DNA of 24,806 nt from Holophagaceae bacterium (GTDB lineage Bacteria; Acidobacteriota; Holophagae; Holophagales; Holophagaceae): NCBI GenBank assembly GCA_003158505.1, contig PMJK01000096.1, positions 24,422-49,227 on the forward strand, in the 5' to 3' direction. Both the position numbers and the translations under genes were made by a program. The notes below the pieces were generated by a model. The model worked only from the letters and a program-made list of their open reading frames with translations. It had not been told where the DNA came from and did not search any database. How positions within the stretch are numbered: the stretch's first letter is position 1; every line of letters starts with the position of its first letter. Positions 1 to 7,538 of this stretch are shown here, piece by piece.

Positions 1-48
1 CAGGACCGGGGAGATGGTTTCCTCGGTCGATTCAAGAAGTTGTTCTAG
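1..48 (+). CDS. ftsA: FtsA C-terminal end (partial, 5' part outside window)
   Basis: Frame 1 is open from the first base and ends at TAG 46-48, two bases before the earliest possible ftsZ start. It encodes the 15 residues QDRGDGFLGRFKKLF. FtsA proteins normally end in a short amphipathic helix, rich in bulky hydrophobic and basic residues, that anchors the actin-like FtsA and hence FtsZ to the inner membrane; GFLGRFKKLF has exactly that character. The ftsA-ftsZ order is one of the most conserved gene pairs in bacteria, which supports the call. Only the tail is visible, so the identification rests on this helix plus the position next to ftsZ; the rest of the gene lies to the left. Confidence 0.6.
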   Translation, partial: QDRGDGFLGRFKKLF

Positions 49-86
49 CCATGAACCCCCGAGCCACAAACTTTTTGGGAGCCCCG

Positions 87-1346
87 ATGTCTGAGACCCC
101 CTTCCTCCCCTGCCCCCACAGCCTTCCCGGCGCCAACATCAAGGTGCTGGGCGTGGGTGGCGCGGGCTGCAACGCCATCAACCGCATGATCGACAGCGGT
201 GTCACGGGCGTGCAATTCATCGCCATGAACACCGATCAGCAGAGCCTCGCCCAGAGCAAGGCCCACCTGAAGCTGCCCCTGGGGCCCCAGAGCAGCCGTG
301 GCCTGGGCGCGGGTGGCAGCGCCGAGCGGGGCGCCGTGGCCGCGGAGGAAAGCCGCGAGGAAGTGCTGGCGGCTCTGCAGGGCGCCGACATGATCTTCAT
401 CACCGCGGGCATGGGCGGAGGCACCGGCACCGGCGCCGCGCCCGTGCTTGCGAACTATGCCCGTGAGCTGGGAGCCCTCACCGTGGCCGTGGTCATCACG
501 CCCTTCGCCTGGGAAGGGCGCAAGAAGGGAGACCTCGCCCTTTCCGGCCTTTCCAACCTCCGGGACACGGCGGATACCGTCATCGTGGTGAGCAATGAGC
601 GCCTGAAGAATGTCTGCGATGCCCGCGTCACCATGAAGGAAGCCTTTCGCGTGGCGGACGGCGTGCTCATCCAGGGCGTGCGCGGCATTGCGGATCTGAT
701 CCTCAAGCCCGGCATCATCAACGGCGACTTCGCGGATGTCGAGGCCGTGCTGCGGAACGGCGGCGAGGCCCTCATCGGCACCGGTGCGGGTCGCGGCGAA
801 GAGGCCGTCATGGACGCCTTGCGGAAGGCCCTGGCCTGCCCCCTGCTGGAACGGGCCCAGTCGGGCGCCGCCGCCAATGTCATGGTGTCGATCACCGCCG
901 ACTGGGAGGTCATGGAGGCCTCAGCCATCGAAACGGCCATGAACTACCTGCAGGACCATTACAACGGACGGCCTGATATCAAGGCCTGCACCGTGGAAGG
1001 TGAGGGCATGGAGGACCGGGTGCTGGTCACCGTGCTGGCCAGCGGCTTCGACCAGGAAGAGCGCCTGCTGGAAGAGCGCCGCAATAGCCTTCACCTGGGC
1101 GGCCTCAATGAGGGCGCACCCCCCCAGACCTACACCTCTGTGGTTCCCATCCAGTCCCAGTCCCTGCCCGCCAATGTGGTGAGCGGCCGCGTCTACGGCG
1201 AAATGCCTGCCGGGGAGCAGGGTCCAACGCCCACCCGGCTGCTGCCCCAGGCCCCCACGCCCAGTGGCGAACTGCCCGGCGCTGCCGACGACCTGCATGT
1301 GCCCGCCATCATCCGCATGGGTCAGGGGCGGCTGCCCATCGAGTAG
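87..1346 (+). CDS. ftsZ: cell division GTPase FtsZ
   Basis: FtsZ is the tubulin-like GTPase that polymerises at mid-cell into the Z ring. Numbered from the ATG at 87 (419 aa), the nucleotide-binding N-terminus IKVLGVGGAGCNAINRM is at about 18-34, the tubulin signature GGGTGTGAAP at 110-119 and the T7 catalytic loop NGDFADV at 212-218, with both Asp residues kept. After a short proline/glycine-rich linker the protein ends with DLHVPAIIR plus a few residues, matching the conserved C-terminal peptide (consensus near DIPAFLR) that binds FtsA and other partners. The start at 87 is preferred because GGGAG lies five bases upstream; an in-frame ATG at 51 would add 12 residues but has no good ribosome site. 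Length is in the usual 380-430 range. It follows ftsA directly and is followed after 40 bases by the debranching gene. Confidence 0.96.
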   Translation: MSETPFLPCPHSLPGANIKVLGVGGAGCNAINRMIDSGVTGVQFIAMNTDQQSLAQSKAHLKLPLGPQSSRGLGAGGSAERGAVAAEESREEVLAALQGADMIFITAGMGGGTGTGAAPVLANYARELGALTVAVVITPFAWEGRKKGDLALSGLSNLRDTADTVIVVSNERLKNVCDARVTMKEAFRVADGVLIQGVRGIADLILKPGIINGDFADVEAVLRNGGEALIGTGAGRGEEAVMDALRKALACPLLERAQSGAAANVMVSITADWEVMEASAIETAMNYLQDHYNGRPDIKACTVEGEGMEDRVLVTVLASGFDQEERLLEERRNSLHLGGLNEGAPPQTYTSVVPIQSQSLPANVVSGRVYGEMPAGEQGPTPTRLLPQAPTPSGELPGAADDLHVPAIIRMGQGRLPIE

Positions 1347-1386
1347 GTTCTCCCACTTCGCTGATTCCAGTGGTTGAAGCACCCCC

Positions 1387-4300
1387 ATGCCTCCCCTCAC
1401 GATGACCCCGCCTCCGGGCACCCAGCTGCTCCGCTTCGTGGGGGATCGGATGGCGTTCGGCCTGGCGCACCCTCAGCCGGGCGTCCCCGGTTGGCAGGCC
1501 TTCCTGCGCACGAACCTCACCCGCGGGACGAGGATGCGTGATGAGACCCTGTCCTTGCTGGGAGAGCGATCCGGCGATCCGGCGGGATCTTCCTGGCGGG
1601 ACATCCCGCTGCATGGGGCCGATGGTGAGTGGGCGCTGGACCTGGCGCTCACCGAGCCCGGGTTCTTCCGGGCCAAGGCCTATTGCGTGGACCCGGACGG
1701 TTTCCAGCACTGGCCGGAAGGAGAGGATCTCACCCTTTCGATCCACCCGGATCGCCTGCGCACCGCGAACACCATCTATTGTGCCTTCCCCCGCATGTTC
1801 GGAGGCGCGGCATCCCGTCAGAAGCCCGACCTGGCCGAGACCATCCACGCCCTGGATATCGCGGGGTATGCGGTCATCCCCCCCTCCGGACGCCTGCGGG
1901 ATCTCACGGCGGTCGTACCCCACATCGTGGATCGGCTCGGCTGCCGCATCCTGCACCTGCTCCCCGTGGGGCCCGTGCCCACCACCTTCGCCCGCATGGG
2001 CCGCTTCGGCAGCCCCTATGCCCAACTGGACCTCACCGCCATCGATCCGGCCCTGGTGGACTTCGACCGGCGCACCACGGCAGAGGAACAGTTCCGGGAA
2101 TTGACAGAAGCTGTCCATGAGCGAGGCGGGCAGGTCTTCCTTGATATTCTCGTGAACCATACCGGCTGGGGTTCCCGCCTGTTGGAAAACCGCCCGGAAT
2201 GGTTCCGCCGGAATCCGGACGGGACCTTCCACAGCCCCGGGGCCTGGGGCACCACCTGGGCCGACCTGGTGGAACTGGACCAAGGCAGTACCGCCCTCTG
2301 GGATACCGTGGCCCGGGCCCTGCTCATCTGGTGCGGACGGGGCGTGGATGGCTTCCGCTGCGATGCGGGCTACATGGTGCCCGTTCCTGCCTGGCAATAC
2401 ATCACCGCGAAGGTCCATCGGGCCTATCCGGAGGCCGTCTTCCTGCTGGAGGGTCTCGGTGGTTCCTGGGAGGCCACCGAAGCCCTGCTCACTCGGGGCG
2501 GCATGCAGTGGGCCTACTCCGAACTGTTCCAGAACCACCATCCCATCGAGGTCGCCCACTACCTGGACTATTGCCTGCGACAGGGGGAACGGACGGGCCT
2601 CCTGGTCCACTACAGCGAAACCCACGACAACCTGCGCCTCGCGGTTCAAGGCCCTGCCTGGTCCCGCCTGCGCAACCGCCTCTGTGCCCTCGTGGGCCAG
2701 AGCGGCGGATTCGGCTTCACAGCCGGAGTGGAGTGGCTGGCCACGGAGAGGGTGGATGTTCACGAGGCCCGGGACCTCGCCTGGGGGGCAGAACCGAATC
2801 TGATCGATGATCTGGCGGCCCTGAATCGTTTGATCTCGGACCATCCCTGCTTCTTTGATGGCGCCGAGGTGCGGCGCATCAGCAGCGACGATGCCTCGGT
2901 GCTGGCCCTCCACCGGACCTCTGCGGAAAGCCTGGATCATGCCCTCGTGCTGGTGAACCTCGATGTGGAGAAGGAGCAGACCTGCCGACTCTCGGCCGCG
3001 GACTGGGCCCCCTTGGGCGATTCCCCGCTGGACCTCCTCGGGCAGCCCGCACCGAAAGGCAGGGGCCTGGTGGGCGGTGGCCACGAACTGGTCCTCCCGC
3101 CCGGAGGGAGCTACTGCCTTTCGGCCCATCCCACTCCCCTGGGCCTGGCTGGAGAGGCCTACCGGCGGGCCCGCGCCCAGGCCGCCTGGGCCCTTCAATC
3201 CTTGGCCGCCGTGCATCCGGCGGAATGGATCGGGCCCGGCGACTGGTGGGGCCTGGCCGCTCGTGCCGCGCGGAATCCCGAGGCCTTTCTCGCGGCCCTG
3301 CCCCAAGTGGAAGAAGGTCCCCTTCGACGGGACCTGCTGACAGCCCTGGATGCCGCCCTTGCGCACCCAGTTTTTCCCCAAGTGATGATCTGGCAGGCCG
3401 AGGACGCCCATCGCGTGAGCCTGGTGGCCCCGGGCCACTGGCTGCTGTTGAAGGATCCAGCCCCCTTCGAGGCCACGCTGCAGATGGCAGACCAGCCTGA
3501 CCTCCACTTGCGAGGAGTGCCGGTGGACAGTGGGTTCATCGCGGCCATCCCGCCGTTCCCTGTTCGAAAGGGCATCGCGGCCCTCATCCTCCGGCGACAC
3601 TTCGCTGGAGCCGACCTCATCCGGGCGGACCTCCAATATCTGCCTGAACTGCCGAACCTGTCGCGTCCCGGCCACAAAGGCCTGGCCCTGCTCACCAATG
3701 GCCGCGGCGGCATGGCGAGATTGCACGCGGATCTCGGCGGCATCACCTCCAAGTACGACTGCCTGCTGGCGGCCAACCTCCACCCCACGGCCCCCTCCGA
3801 CCGCCACGTGCTGGCCAAGCGGCTGCGGGCCTGGGTGAATGCGGATGGTTTCATCACGGCCCTGGATGGTCAGAACCTCATCCACCTGGAAGCGGGCCCC
3901 CCGGCCCGCTGGACCTTCCTGGCCAGCGCGGGAGATGGGCGGCGGGTGGAGCTTTGCCTCGAGGCGCACATGCCGGCGGATCAGAATGCCGTGGCACTGC
4001 GGTGGTCCCGTCCCGCCAATGCGGGCGAGGATACGGACCTGCCCTCGCGACATTCGGTCCGGGTCACGGTGCGTCTCGATTTGGAGGATCGGTCCTTCCA
4101 CGGGGAAACCCGCCTGGATGCGGGCCTGGAGGGGCATTTCCAAGCCGTCACCACGGTCCTGGATGACCGGACCGGATTCCGTTTTGCACCTGCCGTGGGT
4201 CGCCAGTTGGAGGCCTGGGCCGATTCCGGTGCCTACCATGCGCAGCCCGAGGCCTGCCGCGGCATCCCGCATCCCATCGAGGGTTCCCGGGGGCTGGCGG

Positions 4301-5637
4301 CTTCAGGAGACGCCTGGAGCCCGGGCTGGTTCGACCTTCCCCTGCCACCAGGATCTGAAGTCCGGATGATGGTCAATGCAGAAGCCGAAATCCCGCAGGA
4401 GGTCCCTTCCTTCCAGCCAGCCGGAGCCCTGGATGTTCCAGGGCGTCTCCGCAGGGCCATGCAGGCCTTCCTCGCCCGCCGTGACGATGGGCTGACCGTC
4501 ATCGCGGGCTACCCATGGTTCCTGGACTGGGGTCGGGACACCCTCATCGTCTGCCGGGGGCTGCTGGCCTCGGGACAAGCAGAGGAAACCGGTCTCATCC
4601 TGCGCACCTTCGCGGCCCTGGAGGACTGCGGCACCCTGCCGAACATGCTTGGCGCCGATCACACGGGGGACCGGGATACGTCCGACGCCCCGCTCTGGCT
4701 GGCGGTGGCCTGCGAAGAGGCCGCGGAGTACCTGGGTCCGGCCTTCTTCCAGGCGAAGGCAGGGAGTCGCACTGTGCTGGAGGTGCTGACGTCCCTGGGG
4801 GAGCACCTGCGGCTCGGCGCCCGCAATGGGGTGAGGATGGATCCCGCCTCGGGCCTGCTCTGGAGCCCCGCGCACTTCACCTGGATGGACACGCGGTATC
4901 CCATGGGCTCGCCGCGGGAGGGCTACCCCGTGGAAATCCAGGCCCTCTGGATCCGCCTGCTACGGTTGCTGGAGCGGCTCTGTGCGCCCAGCGACGGCGA
5001 GCCCTGGTCTGCCACCGCGGCCCGGGCAGTGGCCTCCCTGGAGGCCTTCTGGCTCGAGGATCAGGGCTGGTTTGCGGATGTCCTTCTGGCCGGAGAGGGT
5101 GTGGTGGCGAAGGAGGCCGTGCCTGCGGATCACCTTCGCCCCAATCAGCTTTTCCTGGTGTCCCTCGGTCTCGTGGCCGGTGATCACGCCCGCCGGGCGG
5201 TGGCCGCCTGCGCCCGCCACCTGCTGGTGCCCGGAGGGCTGCGGAGCCTGGCACCCCTGCCCGTCTCGGTACCACTGCCCATCCCCGCCCCCTGGGGCGG
5301 CCTGCTCAACGATCCGGTCCATCCCTACCAGAGCCGCTATGAGGGCGACGAGGACACCCGCCGCAAGCCCGCCTACCACAACGGCACAGCCTGGGTCTGG
5401 CTGCTGCCCCTGCTCTGCGAGGCGCTGGACCTGGCCTGGGACGGGGATCCCGCCGCGCGCGCCACCGCCCGCGCCTGGCTCGGATCGGTGGCACCCCTTC
5501 TGGACTCGGGTTGTCTCGGCCAGTTGCCGGAAATCCTCGACGGCGATGCCCCGCACACCCCCAGGGGCTGCGATGCCCAGGCCTGGAGCGTGAGCGAAGC
5601 CCTTCGGGTTTGGGAGCTGCTGAAAGGATCAGGCTAG
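1387..5637 (+). CDS. bifunctional-type glycogen debranching enzyme (GH13 + GH133 fusion)
   Basis: This 1416-residue protein appears to carry both steps of glycogen debranching: 4-alpha-glucanotransferase and amylo-1,6-glucosidase. The N-terminal half has the four GH13 regions: DILVNH at 253-258, GFRCD at 322-326 (Asp326 the likely nucleophile), LLEG with acid/base Glu355, and THD at 412-414. The C-terminal third is a GH133 (GDE_C) domain: PWFLDWGRD at 1043-1051, RPNQ at 1251-1254, NGTAWVW at 1332-1338, TWMD at 1165-1168 and PEILDGD at 1381-1387, the last two matching the general acid and base positions of eukaryotic debranching enzyme. A long beta-rich region of about 590-1010 joins them. Bacterial GH133 enzymes are usually stand-alone and about 650-700 aa. 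The start is uncertain: ATG 1387 and ATG 1402 both lack a clear ribosome site, and ATG 1450 has GGGGG upstream but would cut into conserved-looking sequence. Transglycosylation versus simple hydrolysis by the GH13 half cannot be decided from sequence. Confidence 0.88.
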   Translation: MPPLTMTPPPGTQLLRFVGDRMAFGLAHPQPGVPGWQAFLRTNLTRGTRMRDETLSLLGERSGDPAGSSWRDIPLHGADGEWALDLALTEPGFFRAKAYCVDPDGFQHWPEGEDLTLSIHPDRLRTANTIYCAFPRMFGGAASRQKPDLAETIHALDIAGYAVIPPSGRLRDLTAVVPHIVDRLGCRILHLLPVGPVPTTFARMGRFGSPYAQLDLTAIDPALVDFDRRTTAEEQFRELTEAVHERGGQVFLDILVNHTGWGSRLLENRPEWFRRNPDGTFHSPGAWGTTWADLVELDQGSTALWDTVARALLIWCGRGVDGFRCDAGYMVPVPAWQYITAKVHRAYPEAVFLLEGLGGSWEATEALLTRGGMQWAYSELFQNHHPIEVAHYLDYCLRQGERTGLLVHYSETHDNLRLAVQGPAWSRLRNRLCALVGQSGGFGFTAGVEWLATERVDVHEARDLAWGAEPNLIDDLAALNRLISDHPCFFDGAEVRRISSDDASVLALHRTSAESLDHALVLVNLDVEKEQTCRLSAADWAPLGDSPLDLLGQPAPKGRGLVGGGHELVLPPGGSYCLSAHPTPLGLAGEAYRRARAQAAWALQSLAAVHPAEWIGPGDWWGLAARAARNPEAFLAALPQVEEGPLRRDLLTALDAALAHPVFPQVMIWQAEDAHRVSLVAPGHWLLLKDPAPFEATLQMADQPDLHLRGVPVDSGFIAAIPPFPVRKGIAALILRRHFAGADLIRADLQYLPELPNLSRPGHKGLALLTNGRGGMARLHADLGGITSKYDCLLAANLHPTAPSDRHVLAKRLRAWVNADGFITALDGQNLIHLEAGPPARWTFLASAGDGRRVELCLEAHMPADQNAVALRWSRPANAGEDTDLPSRHSVRVTVRLDLEDRSFHGETRLDAGLEGHFQAVTTVLDDRTGFRFAPAVGRQLEAWADSGAYHAQPEACRGIPHPIEGSRGLAASGDAWSPGWFDLPLPPGSEVRMMVNAEAEIPQEVPSFQPAGALDVPGRLRRAMQAFLARRDDGLTVIAGYPWFLDWGRDTLIVCRGLLASGQAEETGLILRTFAALEDCGTLPNMLGADHTGDRDTSDAPLWLAVACEEAAEYLGPAFFQAKAGSRTVLEVLTSLGEHLRLGARNGVRMDPASGLLWSPAHFTWMDTRYPMGSPREGYPVEIQALWIRLLRLLERLCAPSDGEPWSATAARAVASLEAFWLEDQGWFADVLLAGEGVVAKEAVPADHLRPNQLFLVSLGLVAGDHARRAVAACARHLLVPGGLRSLAPLPVSVPLPIPAPWGGLLNDPVHPYQSRYEGDEDTRRKPAYHNGTAWVWLLPLLCEALDLAWDGDPAARATARAWLGSVAPLLDSGCLGQLPEILDGDAPHTPRGCDAQAWSVSEALRVWELLKGSG

Positions 5638-5842
5638 CTCAGCTAGTGCACCTCGCCTGAATTACCTGGATCAACGAGATGATGGCGAGGTGCACTTCCA
5701 TCGGGGCATAGCCCCTCTGGCGCCCCATCGCGCAGGCGCGCTGGGGCTGTCACCCCACTGGGGGCACTGCCGTGCCCCCAGACCCCCGCCACGTGGTGCC
5801 CATAAGCAGGCCGGATGATCCAGCTATTTCGCGCGGGTACCA
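5634..5842. repeat. intergenic cluster of inverted repeats
   Basis: This gene-free stretch between the convergent debranching-enzyme and atoE genes is made mostly of inverted repeats. A short palindrome CTAGCT-C-AGCTAG covers the debranching-gene stop (5634-5646). A perfect 13-base inverted repeat (arms 5645-5657 and 5684-5696) has a 26-base loop. GGGGC-ATA-GCCCC lies at 5703-5715. A hairpin at 5722-5747 pairs GCCCCA with TGGGGC around CGCGC/GCGCG. The strongest is CTGGGGGCAC-TGCC-GTGCCCCCAG at 5758-5781, a perfect 10-bp stem with a 4-base loop. No hairpin is followed by a good T-run on either strand. The density suggests a REP-like interspersed element that may also end transcription from both sides. 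No ORF of note is present. Confidence 0.6.
5758..5781. terminator. strong GC hairpin, possible bidirectional terminator
   Basis: A perfect 10-bp stem (CTGGGGGCAC / GTGCCCCCAG) with a TGCC loop lies between two convergent genes, about 120 bases after the debranching-enzyme stop and about 60 bases after the atoE stop on the other strand. There is no U-tract on either side, so it is not a classical intrinsic terminator; it could stop transcription with Rho, stabilise 3' ends, or simply be part of a dispersed repeat. Confidence 0.35.
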
Positions 5843-7258
5843 CTAGCTCAAGATCGGTGCGACATAGGGAAGGGTCTTCCCCAGGAGCCAGAGCAGGAAC
5901 AGGACCACGGGGATGTGGAAAATCAGCTGCAGCGTCGAGTAGCCCGCCAGATCCCGTGCCTTCACCCCGGTCAACCCCATCAGCGGCAGCATCCAGAAGG
6001 GATTGATGAAGTTCGGCAGGGCCTCGGCTGCGTTGTAGACCTGGACCATCCAGGCCAGGTTGACGTGCTGCAGCTTGGCCGCCTCCAGGAGGTAGGGGGC
6101 TTCCACGACCCATTTGCCGCCGCCGGAGGGCAGGAACAGACCGAGGATGGCGGAGTAGATGCCGCCGATGAGGGGGAGTGTCCCCTGGGTCGAAATGGAG
6201 ACAAAAAACTTGGCCAGCACCTCGTTCAGGTGGGAGCCCATCAACACACCAAAAATCCCGGCGTACAGGGGGAACTGCAGCAGGACGCCCCCGGTCATGG
6301 GCACCGCCTTGGCCGCGGCGCGGAGGAAGGCCCGGGGCCTCCAGTGCAGCAGCATTCCAGCGATGATGAACATGAAGTTGTAGGTGTTCAGGTCCAGGGC
6401 CGCCAACCCGCCCTTGGTGCGGAAGACGTTGAACAGGTAGATGAGGCCAAGGGCCACCAGGATCACGGTCAACCACGGGCTGAATTCGAGCCTTTCCCCT
6501 GGGGTCTGGGGGGCACCGATGCTTTCCTGGGGGTCCTGATAGGTGATGCCCGCCATCTCCGCGGTTTTGGCGTGTTCGGCCGAGGGCGTCGATACGTAGC
6601 AAATCCAGACGGAAAGCACCATCAGGACCACGATCATCACCAGGTTCTGCCAGGTGAACAGGGTCATTTTCAGGGTGATGACCCCGCTGATCGCGAGCAA
6701 TCCCGGAGGAATCGACCCCTTGGTGGCCATCAACAGGGCGGCCGAGGATGACAATCCCAGGGCCCAGACACTGCCCAGGCCGAGATAGCCCGCGGCACCG
6801 ATGGCGCGATAATCGATCCCCTTGACCCTCTTGCTGATCTCGCGCATCAGGATGCCCGCGAAAATCATGCTGAAACCCCAGCTGATCAGGGAAGCAGCCA
6901 TGGCCATGAAGGCGACATAGGCCACTGCGGCCTTGGGGGTCTTGGGGAATCGCGCCAGCACATCGATGACTTTCCGCACGGGCGGTGACACGGCCACGAT
7001 GTAGCCGCCGATGACCACGAAAGCCATCTGCATCGTGAATGGAATCAGATTCCAGAAGGATTTCCCGAAATCCTCAGAAATCTGATTGGGAGTGCGCCCC
7101 ATGGCAAGGGCTGCGGCACAGACAATGACCACGGCAATGGCCGCAAAGACGTAAGCGTCAGGGAACCATTTCTCGCTCCAGTCGGCGAGGGCCGCGCCAA
7201 GGCGCGCCATGGCTCCCTGTTCATTCGAATCAGGCTTGGTTCTGGCCTCCACGCTCAT
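5843..7258 (-). CDS. atoE: short-chain fatty acid transporter, AtoE family
   Basis: A 471-residue inner-membrane protein, highly hydrophobic, with many predicted membrane segments, matching the AtoE/SCFA_trans family that takes up short-chain fatty acids such as acetoacetate or butyrate. Visible family features are the N-terminal stretch GAALADWSEKWFPDAYVFA, the segment FWNLIPFTMQMAFVVIGGYI at about 88-107, GYLGLGSVWALGLSSSAAL in the middle, and the C-terminal half with SGGGKWVVEAPY and NPFWMLPLMG, typical of the family. The start is well placed: AAGGAG lies seven bases upstream of the ATG. It stands alone, convergent with the debranching gene and divergent from glgB with a 280-base gap. No atoDAB or sensor genes are present, so the substrate is inferred from family only. 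Confidence 0.9.
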   Translation of the reverse strand: MSVEARTKPDSNEQGAMARLGAALADWSEKWFPDAYVFAAIAVVIVCAAALAMGRTPNQISEDFGKSFWNLIPFTMQMAFVVIGGYIVAVSPPVRKVIDVLARFPKTPKAAVAYVAFMAMAASLISWGFSMIFAGILMREISKRVKGIDYRAIGAAGYLGLGSVWALGLSSSAALLMATKGSIPPGLLAISGVITLKMTLFTWQNLVMIVVLMVLSVWICYVSTPSAEHAKTAEMAGITYQDPQESIGAPQTPGERLEFSPWLTVILVALGLIYLFNVFRTKGGLAALDLNTYNFMFIIAGMLLHWRPRAFLRAAAKAVPMTGGVLLQFPLYAGIFGVLMGSHLNEVLAKFFVSISTQGTLPLIGGIYSAILGLFLPSGGGKWVVEAPYLLEAAKLQHVNLAWMVQVYNAAEALPNFINPFWMLPLMGLTGVKARDLAGYSTLQLIFHIPVVLFLLWLLGKTLPYVAPILS

Positions 7259-7538
7259 AATCGCGCTCCTTATAACGCTGGAGAAGGGGTCGACTAACGG
7301 AAGAGAAAAGGAATCCGGGCCAAGACTGCGTCATTTCTTGCTCAGAGAAGCATGCCGACCAGGGTTTTGATGACCCCATATTGAACTCAGCCGACTTCAA
7401 GTTGCCAGTAATAAGGATCGGGGCCAGTCCAAGCGTTCGGAAACCTTGGTTCCGTGGGATTGGCATGCCGGATGGGCCAAAACGGGCCGCCTTACAAATC
7501 AAGCCGCACCGCAGACCCGCCTCGCCATAGAATGATCC
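7259..7538. promoter_or_regulatory. divergent promoter region between atoE and glgB
   Basis: The 280 bases separate the divergent starts of atoE and glgB and must hold both promoters. It is visibly more AT-rich than the flanking genes, especially at about 7300-7470. The atoE ribosome site AAGGAG is read on the minus strand at about 7266-7271. On the plus side no Shine-Dalgarno precedes glgB; a TAGAAT hexamer at 7528-7533 ends five bases before its ATG. I could not find a convincing -35/-10 pair at standard spacing for either gene, nor an obvious operator palindrome, and no coding sequence is apparent. Confidence 0.45.

Noticed and set aside
1309..4272. Minus-strand open frame of 987 codons opposite the debranching gene
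   Set aside because: It lies antisense to a gene with clear GH13 and GH133 motifs; its translation shows no domain and is the His/Gly/Gln-rich type produced by the reverse of GC-rich coding sequence.
7259..7538. Possible sigma-54 promoter for atoE (TTGGCCC followed by a CCTT)
   Set aside because: The GG and GC elements of the -24/-12 consensus are not both present at the required spacing.
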